Shown here: piece by piece, positions 6,663 through 14,857 of the stretch
How positions within the stretch are numbered: the first letter of the stretch is position 1
How the letters are laid out: each line of letters begins with the position of its first letter
Source of the DNA: Parvularculaceae bacterium
Lineage (GTDB): Bacteria; Pseudomonadota; Alphaproteobacteria; Caulobacterales; Parvularculaceae
NCBI GenBank assembly: GCA_028284065.1
Contig: JANQSJ010000007.1
Coordinates: forward strand, 186,001 to 250,000
Direction: 5' to 3'
Length of the DNA: 64,000 nucleotides
Notes under the pieces: model-generated
Databases searched by the model: none
What the model saw: the letters and a program-made list of their open reading frames with translations, nothing else
What the model was told of the DNA's origin: nothing
Translations under genes and position numbers: made by a program

Positions 6663-8126
6663 ATGGGCCGTAACTCAAACCTCATCTCCGCTGTCGCCAT
6701 GGCGGCCGCTATCGCCTTTAGCGCTGGCTGCGGCGGTGAAGGCAATGCGCAGGACTATGACGGCGATTATTACGGTCCGAACGACGCGCAGTTCATCGCC
6801 GAGGAAATCCGTGAACTCGAGGCGATGCTCCCGCAATTGCCGCCGGAGGATCAGGCGGCGCTGCGGGAGGAAATCAATTTCATGCGGGCGGAGCTCGGGA
6901 CGCTGCAGGGCGGCGCGCCCCAACCGCAGGGCTACGGCGCGTCCCAGCAACAGGGCTACGGCGCGCCTCAGCAACAGGGTTACGGCGCACCCCAGCAACA
7001 GGGTTACGGCGCGCCCCAGCAACAGGGTTACGGCGCGCCCCAGCAGCAATCGCCAGCTCGGCAAGCGCCGGCGCGCGGCGGCAAACCTTTGGCGAACGGC
7101 GCCCTGCCCAAAGGCGCATTGCGCGTGAAGCCGTTCCAGATGATGGACAGAAACGGCTTTGAAAAGCCGCTCGTCGCCGCAACGTTGCTCGCGCCCGCCG
7201 ACTGGACCGACGAAGGCGGCGTCGTCTGGAACGTTCAGGACCCGTGCAATCGCTCCGGGTACAATTTTAGCTATCAAGTAAAGTCCGGCGACGGGCTGTC
7301 GTCGGCGACGATCTTCCCCGTTGACCGCTGGCAATGGGTGGAAGGCATGCATCAGCAAGGGGGCGGATGCCGGTTTGAGCGCTTCGCCAGTATGGAGGCG
7401 TGGCTGCGCGGCATGGTGCCGAAGCTGAACGCCAATGCGCGCATCGTCTCTTATCGTCAGCGCACCGACATGATTGAAGCCGCCCGGGGCCTCGTCAGCA
7501 ATACCCCGATGCCGGGCGGCGGCATGCGCACGCATGTCGACGCCGGCGAAGCGCTCCTCGAATACGTGGAGAACGGAACCCCGGTGCGTGAACAGGTCGT
7601 CGTGATGGGCGCGTTCAACGAAAGCTGGATGGAAGGGTCGATGGGGATGCCCGGCTATCGCAACCTGTTCGCCCAGACGTTCCCGGGATGGTCGTACAAG
7701 GCGCCGGCCGATAAGTTCGACGCTAAAATTGGCGAAGCGATGCGGCTTTCCTATCGGGCGGGGCCCGAATGGAGCGCGCGCATCAGCAAGGCGCAGGCGA
7801 AAATGAGCCGCGACAACCTCGAGAGCCAGCGCAAGATCGGAGAGATTAACCGACAGGCGAACGCCGAAATCTCCGACATGATCAATAGGGGGTATAAGGA
7901 GCGCAGCGCCATTCAGGAGCGCGGCCGACGCGAGTTCAGCGAAGCCATCCGGGGCGTCGAAACCTATGATGACGCCTTCGCGCCAGGCGGTCAGGTGGAG
8001 CTCGACTTCAACTATGACAACGCCTGGCGTCTCGACGACGGCACGTACATCCTCACCAATGACGCGAATTTCGCGCCATTGCGCGACATCGGCGTCGACG
8101 GCAGGAGGCTCAGCGCCTCTCGGTAA
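6663..8126 (+). CDS. Predicted lipoprotein with GYGAPQQQ tandem repeats
   Basis: A 487-residue exported protein of unknown function. The N-terminus is a signal peptide ending AFSAGC, with a plausible lipidated cysteine at residue 23. Then comes a charged helix (FIAEEIRELEAMLPQLPPEDQAALREEINFMRAELGTL, about residues 44-81) and five Gln-rich octapeptides (residues 90-129). The rest is a globular domain of about 350 residues. It contains a coiled segment (AQAKMSRDNLESQRKIGEINRQANAEI) and a C-terminal part reading GGQVELDFNYDNAWRLDDGTYILTNDANF. It stands alone, with a plain promoter gap after the TetR gene. No family is recognised for the globular part. Confidence 0.75.
   Translation: MGRNSNLISAVAMAAAIAFSAGCGGEGNAQDYDGDYYGPNDAQFIAEEIRELEAMLPQLPPEDQAALREEINFMRAELGTLQGGAPQPQGYGASQQQGYGAPQQQGYGAPQQQGYGAPQQQGYGAPQQQSPARQAPARGGKPLANGALPKGALRVKPFQMMDRNGFEKPLVAATLLAPADWTDEGGVVWNVQDPCNRSGYNFSYQVKSGDGLSSATIFPVDRWQWVEGMHQQGGGCRFERFASMEAWLRGMVPKLNANARIVSYRQRTDMIEAARGLVSNTPMPGGGMRTHVDAGEALLEYVENGTPVREQVVVMGAFNESWMEGSMGMPGYRNLFAQTFPGWSYKAPADKFDAKIGEAMRLSYRAGPEWSARISKAQAKMSRDNLESQRKIGEINRQANAEISDMINRGYKERSAIQERGRREFSEAIRGVETYDDAFAPGGQVELDFNYDNAWRLDDGTYILTNDANFAPLRDIGVDGRRLSASR
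6930..7049 (+). repeat. Five in-frame 24-base tandem repeats
   Basis: Five consecutive 24-base units encode GYGASQQQ once and GYGAPQQQ four times. Units are nearly identical in DNA (GGCTACGGCGC or GGTTACGGCGC, then a CCCAGCAACAG-type end), so copy number could change by slippage or recombination without breaking the frame. Confidence 0.9.
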
Positions 8127-8132
8127 CGCGCC

Positions 8133-8540
8133 TCAGGTCGGCCAGAGGACAAGCTGCGTCTGGGTGACAAGCGCAGTCTGCTTGCCGTCTTCGCGGAAAA
8201 TTTCCGTGCGCCAGACCGACGTGCGCTTGCCCGCGGAGACCGGCGTCGCGACGCCTCTCACGGTCTGGCCCTCCGGCGCGGCGGCGAGGAAATTCGTCTT
8301 GCTCTCGATCGTCGTGGTGCCGCTCGCCCCGTCAGGCAACGCCATAAACGCTCCGACGGCGCCGAGCGCATCCGCGAACGCCATCGCCGCCCCGCCATGC
8401 ATGATGCCGCCGGCCGTGCACAGGTCAGGACGGACCATCAGTGTCCCAATCACGTTTTCCGAACTTGCCTCGGTGATCTCAACGCCCATCAGCTTCGAAA
8501 AAGGCATCGCGTCGGCGGGGTTGGCCCCTCGGTCGGACAT
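8133..8540 (-). CDS. PaaI-type hotdog-fold thioesterase
   Basis: A 135-residue hotdog-fold protein that probably hydrolyses an acyl- or aryl-CoA. The family signature is GGIMHGGAAMAFADALGAVGAF (about residues 44-65), where the HGG segment and the following Asp sit at the active site of PaaI/YbaW-type enzymes. The C-terminal strands are KTNFLAAAPEGQTVRGVATPV and LVTQTQLVLW. The gene is convergent with the lipoprotein gene (6 bases between stops) and stands alone. The substrate is unknown. Confidence 0.85.
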   Translation of the reverse strand: MSDRGANPADAMPFSKLMGVEITEASSENVIGTLMVRPDLCTAGGIMHGGAAMAFADALGAVGAFMALPDGASGTTTIESKTNFLAAAPEGQTVRGVATPVSAGKRTSVWRTEIFREDGKQTALVTQTQLVLWPT

Positions 8541-8700
8541 GTTCGCCTCCTGTCTAGCGCGCGGCGCGCGCTGTCGATCGCGGCCAGATCGGGCAAGTTC
8601 TAGCGCGGCGTCGGCGCGCCGTCACGGCGTATGACGGTCGCCTTTGACCATCGCCCTTTAGTCCCGCAGAGTTGCGACGGGGACGAAGATAGGGGAACCC

Positions 8701-9408
8701 ATGACCAAGATTTCGATACTCGCGGCCTCAGCCGCGCTCGCCCTGCTCGCTTGTCCGGCCTCGGCCCAGACGCCCGGCGAATGGCGGCCGTACGACCTGT
8801 TCGCGCGTCAAGGATTTGACATTGACGCAGTGCACGCCTTCGCCATTTCGCGCGGCGGCGACGCAGGGGAAATCAAGACAACCAGCAACGGCGAGCGATA
8901 CGGCGCGTATCGGTCCGAATATGGCGTGCGGTACACCGTCTGGCCGGACTTCTGCTCGCCGGCGCCCTGCAAGGGCCTTGTCTTCGCGGCGTATTATCCA
9001 GGCAGTCAGTTCCGTCTCACGCTGGCGGAACTGAACGAATTCAATATCGATCGCGCCCACGGCAATGCGTCCTACAGCGCACGCGGCGAGTCGTATGTCC
9101 TACATCGCGTGGTCACGAACATTTCCGGAATCACCAATGGCTCCCTCGCAGCTGAATTCGGCGTGTTCCAGGGCTACTCAAGCAAGTTCGATGAATTCAT
9201 CCGGGAGAAAACCGCAGCATCGCGGAACACGGCGGCTGCGGACGACGCCTCGCCCCGGGCGCTGGCAGTCTCATACGTCCCGGATGACGAAGCGGCCGTC
9301 GAGATTCCTGGCCTCGGGGAAATGTCCCTGACGCCGGAAGAGGTGCTTCAGGACCTGCTCGAGCATGCGCCGGCGGATGGTATCTTCTATCGCGGCCTAG
9401 GAAACTGA
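8701..9408 (+). CDS. Secreted protein of unknown function
   Basis: A 235-residue protein with a clean Sec signal peptide (MTKISILAASAALALLACPASAQ, cut after the AQA-like end near residue 22-23). The mature part is mixed alpha/beta with one visible motif-like stretch, YTVWPDFCSPAPCKGLVFAAYYPG, whose two cysteines could pair. I do not recognise a family. The ATG is preceded by AGGGGA. It is flanked by a convergent terminator on the right. Confidence 0.7.
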   Translation: MTKISILAASAALALLACPASAQTPGEWRPYDLFARQGFDIDAVHAFAISRGGDAGEIKTTSNGERYGAYRSEYGVRYTVWPDFCSPAPCKGLVFAAYYPGSQFRLTLAELNEFNIDRAHGNASYSARGESYVLHRVVTNISGITNGSLAAEFGVFQGYSSKFDEFIREKTAASRNTAAADDASPRALAVSYVPDDEAAVEIPGLGEMSLTPEEVLQDLLEHAPADGIFYRGLGN

Positions 9409-9436
9409 ACCGCCGCGCTGCAGCCGGCAAACGAAA

Positions 9437-9465
9437 ACGGGCCGCACCCGAGAGGAACGGCCCGT
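9437..9465 (-). terminator. Rho-independent terminator of the 25-codon leftward gene
   Basis: On the minus strand an 8-bp stem (ACGGGCCG/CGGCCCGT) is followed by TTTTCGTTT, a good intrinsic terminator. It lies about 80 bases beyond the stop of the small ORF at 9547-9624 and would also insulate the convergent secreted-protein gene. Confidence 0.7.
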
Positions 9466-9546
9466 TGTCCATCTAGTGGACAGCCCACGCGATGGTGGGT
9501 CGTAATTTCCGCGGCCGGAGGGCCACGAGGTCTTGAGGTCTCGGCG

Positions 9547-9624
9547 TCAGGCGGCGCGCGAAGGCTGCTCCGATGCGCGTATCTTCCGCAAAGACCCTTC
9601 CGGCCTGAAGAAATCACTCGACAT
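9547..9624 (-). CDS. Small 25-residue ORF with near-perfect Shine-Dalgarno sequence
   Basis: The peptide reads MSSDFFRPEGSLRKIRASEQ and then PSRAA, 25 residues, basic, with no membrane segment. What supports translation is the ribosome site: 14 contiguous bases complementary to the 16S rRNA 3' tail, spaced 7 bases from the ATG. An intrinsic terminator follows at 9437-9465. Candidate promoter elements lie upstream (TTGAGA, then TCATCA 17 bases later, on the minus strand). I do not recognise the peptide. It could be a small protein in its own right, or a leader peptide whose translation controls the downstream hairpins (a 6-bp TGTCCA/TGGACA stem precedes the terminator). Confidence 0.5.
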   Translation of the reverse strand: MSSDFFRPEGSLRKIRASEQPSRAA

Positions 9625-9626
9625 CA

Positions 9627-9640
9627 GATCACCTCCTTTC
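9627..9640 (-). promoter_or_regulatory. Extended Shine-Dalgarno sequence
   Basis: On the minus strand the sequence is GAAAGGAGGTGATC. It is complementary to the conserved 16S rRNA 3' end (GATCACCTCCTTTC) over all 14 bases. It sits 2 bases upstream of the ATG at its 3' edge, with the GGAGG core 7 bases away. Most genes in this window match only 4-6 bases. Confidence 0.75.
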
Positions 9641-9762
9641 GTCTGGTTGGACACAACGACGATGATGACCGCATTCCGTGAAGATTCTCAAGCCGGAAAT
9701 GGTTAAGGCGCGACGCGACGCCGCGGGGCGCTATCGTTAACCACCCGGTGGGGGGGCGAAAG

Positions 9763-10368
9763 CTATTCCGCCGCCGCCCGCTTGTAGCCGTCCCGCGCCG
9801 TAATCCGCTCCCACCAGGCGACGACGTTCGGCGTCGCCGCTTCTTCTACCTTCAAGAGCTTTGAAAACAGGAATGCGAACCCGACGGCGATATCCGCCAT
9901 GGTGAACCGCCCGGCGCAAAGATACTCCCTTCCCTCAAGTCCTTCGTCTACGGAGCGCCAGCGGCCGAGAAACCAGTTGCGGTAATCCTCCGCCGCCTGG
10001 GGCAAACGACGCTCCTCCGGCTCCAGCGCCGTGTAACGAAACGTGATCGTCAGGGGAAAGGTCAGCGTCGCGTCGGAGCGGTGCAGCCAATTGAGATACG
10101 CCCCATAGTCAGGCTCGTCCGGCGTCACGGCGAGCGGCGTCGGACCGTACCGCTCGCCGAGATACTGGCACGCGCCCGCGCTCTCGGTCAGCATGACGTC
10201 GCCGTCGATCAGCGCCGGGACAGTGCCGAGCGGATTCACTTCCTTGAAGTGTTTCGCGAACACGCGCGGCGGAAACGGCAGCGTCTCAAGCTCATAATCA
10301 AGGCCAAGCTCCTCCAGCGCCCAACGCACGCGCAGCGATCGGGAGTTATGGCAGTGATAGAGTTTCAT
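9763..10368 (-). CDS. Glutathione S-transferase family protein
   Basis: A cytosolic GST of 201 residues. The N-terminal thioredoxin-like domain reads MKLYHCHNSRSLRVRWALEE, with the catalytic region at HNSRS and the cis-Pro motif in PLGTVPALIDGDVMLTESAGACQYL, where Glu-Ser binds the glutathione gamma-glutamyl group. The all-helical C-terminal half includes the N-capping motif region CAGRFTMADIAVGFAF. I chose the ATG at 10368 because AAGGAG lies 6 bases upstream. The gene stands alone, and the substrate is unknown. Confidence 0.88.
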   Translation of the reverse strand: MKLYHCHNSRSLRVRWALEELGLDYELETLPFPPRVFAKHFKEVNPLGTVPALIDGDVMLTESAGACQYLGERYGPTPLAVTPDEPDYGAYLNWLHRSDATLTFPLTITFRYTALEPEERRLPQAAEDYRNWFLGRWRSVDEGLEGREYLCAGRFTMADIAVGFAFLFSKLLKVEEAATPNVVAWWERITARDGYKRAAAE

Positions 10369-10557
10369 GGCGGCTCCTTCGAAATGCGCACGCACGCCTT
10401 ATCTCGGCCGGCGCGCGTCGGCAATTAGCGCGCCGCGGCGGCATCCCTCGACCTCACGCGACGAAGGCGGAGGGGAACGCAGCATTGCGGTCGTTAGGCC
10501 TGCGCCGCATCGGCGCGTCCTGGCGGGCGCAAACCGCCTCGCCGCCTCAATAGCCAT

Positions 10558-11793
10558 TTATTCAATAGGCGCGGTCGGCAAATCATCAATTGTGACGATC
10601 CCCCGGCGACGCCTTGTCCGACGGCGAACGTTTACAAGCTTTCGCGCGCGTTCGCGCAACACCCTTCCCGCATGTTCCGGCAGACCTGGCACCATCGTCA
10701 GGGCCCGGTTAACTTCCATCGCCGCGACGAGTTGCGAAGCGATCCCTACAGGGACGCGTCCGAGGTCCCGTAGATCACTTGACGGCTGGATGCCGGTTGT
10801 AGGCGTCGGAGACTTTGAGGAGCTTCCCGTGTCGCCGCCGGCCAGGTCAGCGACCGTCGGATCATATTGTCCGAAGTAAAGCGGCGCATCGCCCGCAAGC
10901 AGCTCCGCCACGTCGCCGTCGGCGAAAGCGGATAAGTGCGCCCGCAGGCCAGTTCGCCAATCGTCGAAGAACGGAACGGCGTCTTCGTAGATTCTCGATA
11001 TGCTGATGCGCGCGCCGTAAGCCCTTACGCCGCGTAGCGAGTTGACGAATTCCTCCGCCGCCGCGCCAAGCTGCTTGTTTACCGCGGAGCCGGTAAAAGC
11101 GCTGCGCCGAATGCTGGGGCCGCCCACTTCGCCGCGCCAGAACCCGTACAGCACGCCCGGATGCCGCCAGTACCGATAGACGATCTCCTGGCGGATATCC
11201 CTTAAGCTCAAAGCCGTGCCTTGAACCCGGACGAGCTTTGCGTCGAGGAGCGGCAACCGCTGAGGTCCCACGCGCAGCCCGCCCGGCCGTTTCACGGGGT
11301 AAGCCAGGGCGATCTGTTCAATCAGCGCGGCATTGTGAAGGTTGAACCAAAACGCCAATTGATCCGACCACCGAACGCGCTCGAACGGCGCGTCATCGGC
11401 AAGTTTTTCCAGTACGGCGCGCGCTTCGGCGAAAACTTGCGCGTCCGATTCTTCGAAGAGCGAAAACGGAATACGCGCACCCTCCGCGCGGTAGGGACTG
11501 GCGTGTCCTCTTGCGAACCGAGATCCCATCTCCGGCTCCGGACGACCGAGGCCCACCCTGTCGGACGGGCCAAAGTCGATCACATAGCGGCGGATTACGC
11601 TGCTCCAGCTGCTAAAGCCAAGGGTGTAGCCGGGGTTCTCCGGGCGGCGTCCAAACTGGGGAAATGGCGCCGGCGTCGCTTCATAGTAGCCAGCGGGAAG
11701 CGCTGCGGAGCCTGCGCCCGTCGACGCGCACCCAACGCTCGCCAGCGCGCCGCCAGCAAGCAGATGAATCTGTCTTCGCGTGAAATGTCTCAT
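10558..11793 (-). CDS. DUF547 domain protein, predicted lipoprotein
   Basis: A 411-residue exported protein. The N-terminus MRHFTRRQIHLLAGGALASVGC has twin arginines and a lipobox-like LASVGC, so it is probably a lipoprotein, perhaps Tat-exported. The DUF547 core lies in the middle: QLAFWFNLHNAALIEQIALAYPV, LLDAKLVRVQGTALSLRDIRQEIVYRYW, and a following Cys-less GPSIRRSAFTG segment. A C-terminal extension of about 100 residues (from GDTGSSSKSPTPTTGIQ) is of low complexity and basic. Members of DUF547 have no well-established activity. It is divergent from the acyl-CoA dehydrogenase at 11980. Confidence 0.75.
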   Translation of the reverse strand: MRHFTRRQIHLLAGGALASVGCASTGAGSAALPAGYYEATPAPFPQFGRRPENPGYTLGFSSWSSVIRRYVIDFGPSDRVGLGRPEPEMGSRFARGHASPYRAEGARIPFSLFEESDAQVFAEARAVLEKLADDAPFERVRWSDQLAFWFNLHNAALIEQIALAYPVKRPGGLRVGPQRLPLLDAKLVRVQGTALSLRDIRQEIVYRYWRHPGVLYGFWRGEVGGPSIRRSAFTGSAVNKQLGAAAEEFVNSLRGVRAYGARISISRIYEDAVPFFDDWRTGLRAHLSAFADGDVAELLAGDAPLYFGQYDPTVADLAGGDTGSSSKSPTPTTGIQPSSDLRDLGRVPVGIASQLVAAMEVNRALTMVPGLPEHAGRVLRERARKLVNVRRRTRRRRGIVTIDDLPTAPIE

Positions 11794-11979
11794 TTCATTT
11801 TCTCCAAAGAAACCCGCAAAATCCGAATTGCGGCCAATAAAGATTGCTATTTCAAACTAAACGCTTCGATCGTCCGCAGTTTAACTTATAAGACTGATGT
11901 CGCCTAGCCGCGATACCGGTTTCGATTGCGCTGTAGCGGGTCATTGACTGGGAGGTTTCGGAGGACCGAACCTGTTGGC

Positions 11980-13155
11980 ATGCCCCAACCGCTCGATTTC
12001 GATTCGACTCGCCCGCCCTGCCCGCACATGGACGCAAGCCATGAGGAGTGGCGCGCGACGGTGCGGCGCTTCGTCGACCGCGAGATCGCGCCCCATGTGA
12101 ACGATTGGGACGAAGCGGGCGCGTTCCCGCGCGACCTGCATGGAAAAGCCGCGGACATCGGCCTCATGGGGCTCGGCTATCCGGAAACCTATGGCGGCGT
12201 ATCGGAAGGGATTGACGCCTTCCACACAATCGTCGCCATGGAGGAGGTATCACGCGCCGGGTCTGGCGGACTCGCCGCCGGGCTGATGACCCATGGCATC
12301 GGCCTGCCGCCCATCCTGGCGCTCGGGTCGGACGAATTGAAGGCGCGTATCGCGCCGGCGGTTCTTTCCGGCGACAAACTAATCGCGCTCTGCGTCACCG
12401 AGCCGTCCGGCGGCTCCGACGTCGCCAACATCCGCACCCGGGCGATCCGGGATGGCGACGATTACATCGTCAACGGAGAAAAGACCTACATCACCACTGG
12501 CTGCCGCGCGGACTATCTCACCGTCGCGGTTCGGACCGGCGGCGACGGCGCCGGAGGATTGTCGTTCCTGCTGATCGAGGCGGACCGGCCGGGGGTCGCG
12601 CGCACGCGGCTGCCGAAGATGGGCTGGTGGATGTCGGACACCGCCTCCATCTATTTCGATGGCGTGCGCGTCCCTGCGGCGAACCTTGTGGGCGCGGAGA
12701 ACGCCGGATTCCTCGGCATCGTGAATAATTTCAACATGGAGCGCCTGACCATGGCCGCTCAGGCGGCAGCCTTCGCGCGGGTGTGCGTTGAGGACGCCGC
12801 CGCCTGGGCGATCGAACGAACGACCTTCGGCAAGCCGCTGGCGAAGCACCAGGTCATCCGGCACAAATTCGCCGAGATGGTGAGGCGCATCCAGGCGACA
12901 ACCGCATTTCTCGACAACTGCGTTTGGCGGGTAGGAAATGGCGAGTCGCCAATCGCGGAGCTATCGCTCCTCAAGGTGCAAGCGACGCGCACGATGGAAT
13001 ACTGCGCGCGCGAGGCGATGCAGATCCTTGGCGGCGCCGGCTATATCCGCGGACAGCGGGTCGAGCGGATTTATCGTGAGGTTCGCGTGATGGCGATCGG
13101 CGGCGGCTCGGAGGAAATCATGAACGACCTCGCCGCCCGCCAGATGGGGCTTTGA
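11980..13155 (+). CDS. Acyl-CoA dehydrogenase
   Basis: A second FAD-dependent acyl-CoA dehydrogenase, 391 residues from the chosen start. Motifs are LCVTEPSGGSDVANIRTRA (FAD and substrate loop), VNGEKTYITTGCRADYLTVAV, KMGWWMSDTASIYFDGVRVP, and the C-terminal signature MQILGGAGYIRGQRVERIYREVR with GGGSEEIMNDLAARQMGL. It stands alone between a divergent DUF547 gene and a convergent acidic-protein gene, so its substrate cannot be read from context. The start is uncertain: the ATG at 11980 gives MPQPLDFDS, one at 11926 would add 18 non-conserved residues, and one at 12028 would trim 16. Confidence 0.88.
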   Translation: MPQPLDFDSTRPPCPHMDASHEEWRATVRRFVDREIAPHVNDWDEAGAFPRDLHGKAADIGLMGLGYPETYGGVSEGIDAFHTIVAMEEVSRAGSGGLAAGLMTHGIGLPPILALGSDELKARIAPAVLSGDKLIALCVTEPSGGSDVANIRTRAIRDGDDYIVNGEKTYITTGCRADYLTVAVRTGGDGAGGLSFLLIEADRPGVARTRLPKMGWWMSDTASIYFDGVRVPAANLVGAENAGFLGIVNNFNMERLTMAAQAAAFARVCVEDAAAWAIERTTFGKPLAKHQVIRHKFAEMVRRIQATTAFLDNCVWRVGNGESPIAELSLLKVQATRTMEYCAREAMQILGGAGYIRGQRVERIYREVRVMAIGGGSEEIMNDLAARQMGL

Positions 13156-13170
13156 GCGCTCTCGCAAGCG

Positions 13171-14052
13171 TTATTCCGAGTATTCCTCAAACGCGAGATC
13201 CGCAGGTTCGGGCGCCGGGCCTTCGGTCGCGTCGAGGGCGACATTCAGGGCGGCGTCCGCAGCCTCGTCGCCGGCGGCGTCAAATCCGTACTCAGCGATT
13301 TCTTCTGCGGCCTCAGCGTCGCCTTCGATCGCGGCCGCGTCAGCCGCCTCAACATCGACAGCGTCGGCCGTAACCTCGACGTCCTCTATGTCAGCCGCCA
13401 GGTCATCAGCGCCGTAAGCAAATTCCTCTACGCCGACATCGGTATCCGCGTTGATCGGCGCGGCCGCGTCTGCGTCGTCGCGAGCTTCAAAGGCGCCGGG
13501 CTCACCGGCGTCTCCGGCGCTTCGATCGACATCATCGGCTTCGTCCGTTCCGCCAGCGACGGCGGTCGGCGCGCTTGCCTCGGCGTCGGTTTCAACTTCG
13601 GCGTCGTTTCTGACCGAGTCCGCCGCTTCGGCGTCCCGCGCATCGTCCGCGCGGCCTGCGGCGAGGGCCCGGACGGCTTCGGCGCGGGCGTAGGCGGCGG
13701 CGTTCCGGGCGAAGGCGTCGGCGAGTTCCCCAATGGACCGGCTCGGGGGTTCGAACGGCTCACGCGCCGGGGCGCCGGCGTCCGCGTCTTCAGACGCGGG
13801 CTCAGCGCCAAACGCGTCGATGTCGCCGCTTAGGAGCGCGAGCCGCTGCGGCTCCTCGCCGCCGCTGGTCCGGCTGGCGAAGCTCTGACCGCCAAACGTC
13901 TCATCGGCAGGCGACACTTCAATCCGATCGACCGTATCAGGGACCGCGGCGCCCTGCCCGCCCTCGACGGGGACTGCATTTGCTCGAAACTGCCGCGCAT
14001 CCTGCGTCAGCGTTCGAATGGCCTGGCCGGCGGCGTCCCCTAATGGCGTCAT
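13171..14052 (-). CDS. Highly acidic low-complexity protein
   Basis: About 293 residues dominated by Ala, Asp and Glu, with almost no Lys, Cys or Trp. The first 90 residues are more normal (MTPLGDAAGQAIRTLTQDARQF). The remainder is runs such as DAEAADSVRNDAEVETDAEA and ends in FEEYSE. It has no signal peptide and no recognised domain, and is probably disordered. I prefer the ATG at 14052, because AGGAG lies 8 bases upstream, over one at 14112 which has no ribosome site. Third-position GC bias matches neighbouring genes, so it is probably coding. Confidence 0.6.
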   Translation of the reverse strand: MTPLGDAAGQAIRTLTQDARQFRANAVPVEGGQGAAVPDTVDRIEVSPADETFGGQSFASRTSGGEEPQRLALLSGDIDAFGAEPASEDADAGAPAREPFEPPSRSIGELADAFARNAAAYARAEAVRALAAGRADDARDAEAADSVRNDAEVETDAEASAPTAVAGGTDEADDVDRSAGDAGEPGAFEARDDADAAAPINADTDVGVEEFAYGADDLAADIEDVEVTADAVDVEAADAAAIEGDAEAAEEIAEYGFDAAGDEAADAALNVALDATEGPAPEPADLAFEEYSE

Positions 14053-14198
14053 ATCTCCCGCTCCTATGGATACGGGGAACGTGCTTATTGAAGGACCATT
14101 AAGGACCGGCAAAGAAATTCAGTAAACGTTAAATCGACCTGAGAACGCGTTATCGATACCGCAAACCGGGTATGCCTGCGCCGTGCGGCGAAGGATGG

Positions 14199-14852
14199 TT
14201 AATACCGCACTTCAAAACGGCAGGCGGCGTCGCCCCTGGCCATACATTCAGGATGCGACACGCGGGCGCGCGCGCCCGCTAGACGGCGGAACAGGGTCTC
14301 AAATACCGCCCCGTGCCAGGGGCAGCCGGGCGTCGCCAGCGCATTGCCGTCAATGCGTATCTCCAGCGTTCTAGGCCCTGCGTCGCGCACCGCGACGGCG
14401 CCCGATCCGCAGAATGTCCAGGCGTGGCGCGCAATCGCCTTCGCGAGCATGGGCGCGGCCACCCTGGCCGGCAGAAGCTTCAGGATGGCGCGCGCCGGCG
14501 CCGGAATTCGATTGGCGATGACATAGGCGCCCGTGCGATGGCCGGCGTCGATGGCGATCGCCGCGGCGGTCTCCGGCGCGGCGAGGTCGATCAGCGCGCG
14601 ATGCAGGAACGCCGGCTCCTGCTCCGGCACCATCTCGGTCGGCGGCGCGTCAAGATAGCGGCCGCACCCGGCGCTGTGAAACACGCGGGCCTTCAGGCGC
14701 TCCTCACCCGCCGCATCGAGCGCCGCGATGAGTTGCGTCACGGAATTTGGGCCTACCCGATGCGCTCCAATCTCTTGCGTCTCCGCCTCCCGCGTCACCG
14801 CCTCGTAGATGACCGCTTCCGGCGGCGTCGCAGCCTGCGCGCAGGACGGCAT
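14199..14852 (-). CDS. bchJ: BchJ, V4R-domain bacteriochlorophyll biosynthesis protein
   Basis: A 217-residue V4R (4-vinyl-reductase-type) domain protein. The C-terminal half carries the family pattern HAWTFCGSGAVAV...TPGCPWHGAVFETLFRRL...HPECMARGDAACRFEV, with the closing Cys motif typical of the domain. BchJ was first named a vinyl reductase. It is now generally regarded as a porphyrin-binding helper of the Mg-branch, with true 8-vinyl reduction done by BciA or BciB. It starts 5 bases after the bchE stop, so the two are one operon, and that pairing is the strongest reason for the name. Confidence 0.85.
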   Translation of the reverse strand: MPSCAQAATPPEAVIYEAVTREAETQEIGAHRVGPNSVTQLIAALDAAGEERLKARVFHSAGCGRYLDAPPTEMVPEQEPAFLHRALIDLAAPETAAAIAIDAGHRTGAYVIANRIPAPARAILKLLPARVAAPMLAKAIARHAWTFCGSGAVAVRDAGPRTLEIRIDGNALATPGCPWHGAVFETLFRRLAGARARVSHPECMARGDAACRFEVRY

Positions 14853-14857
14853 GGCGC

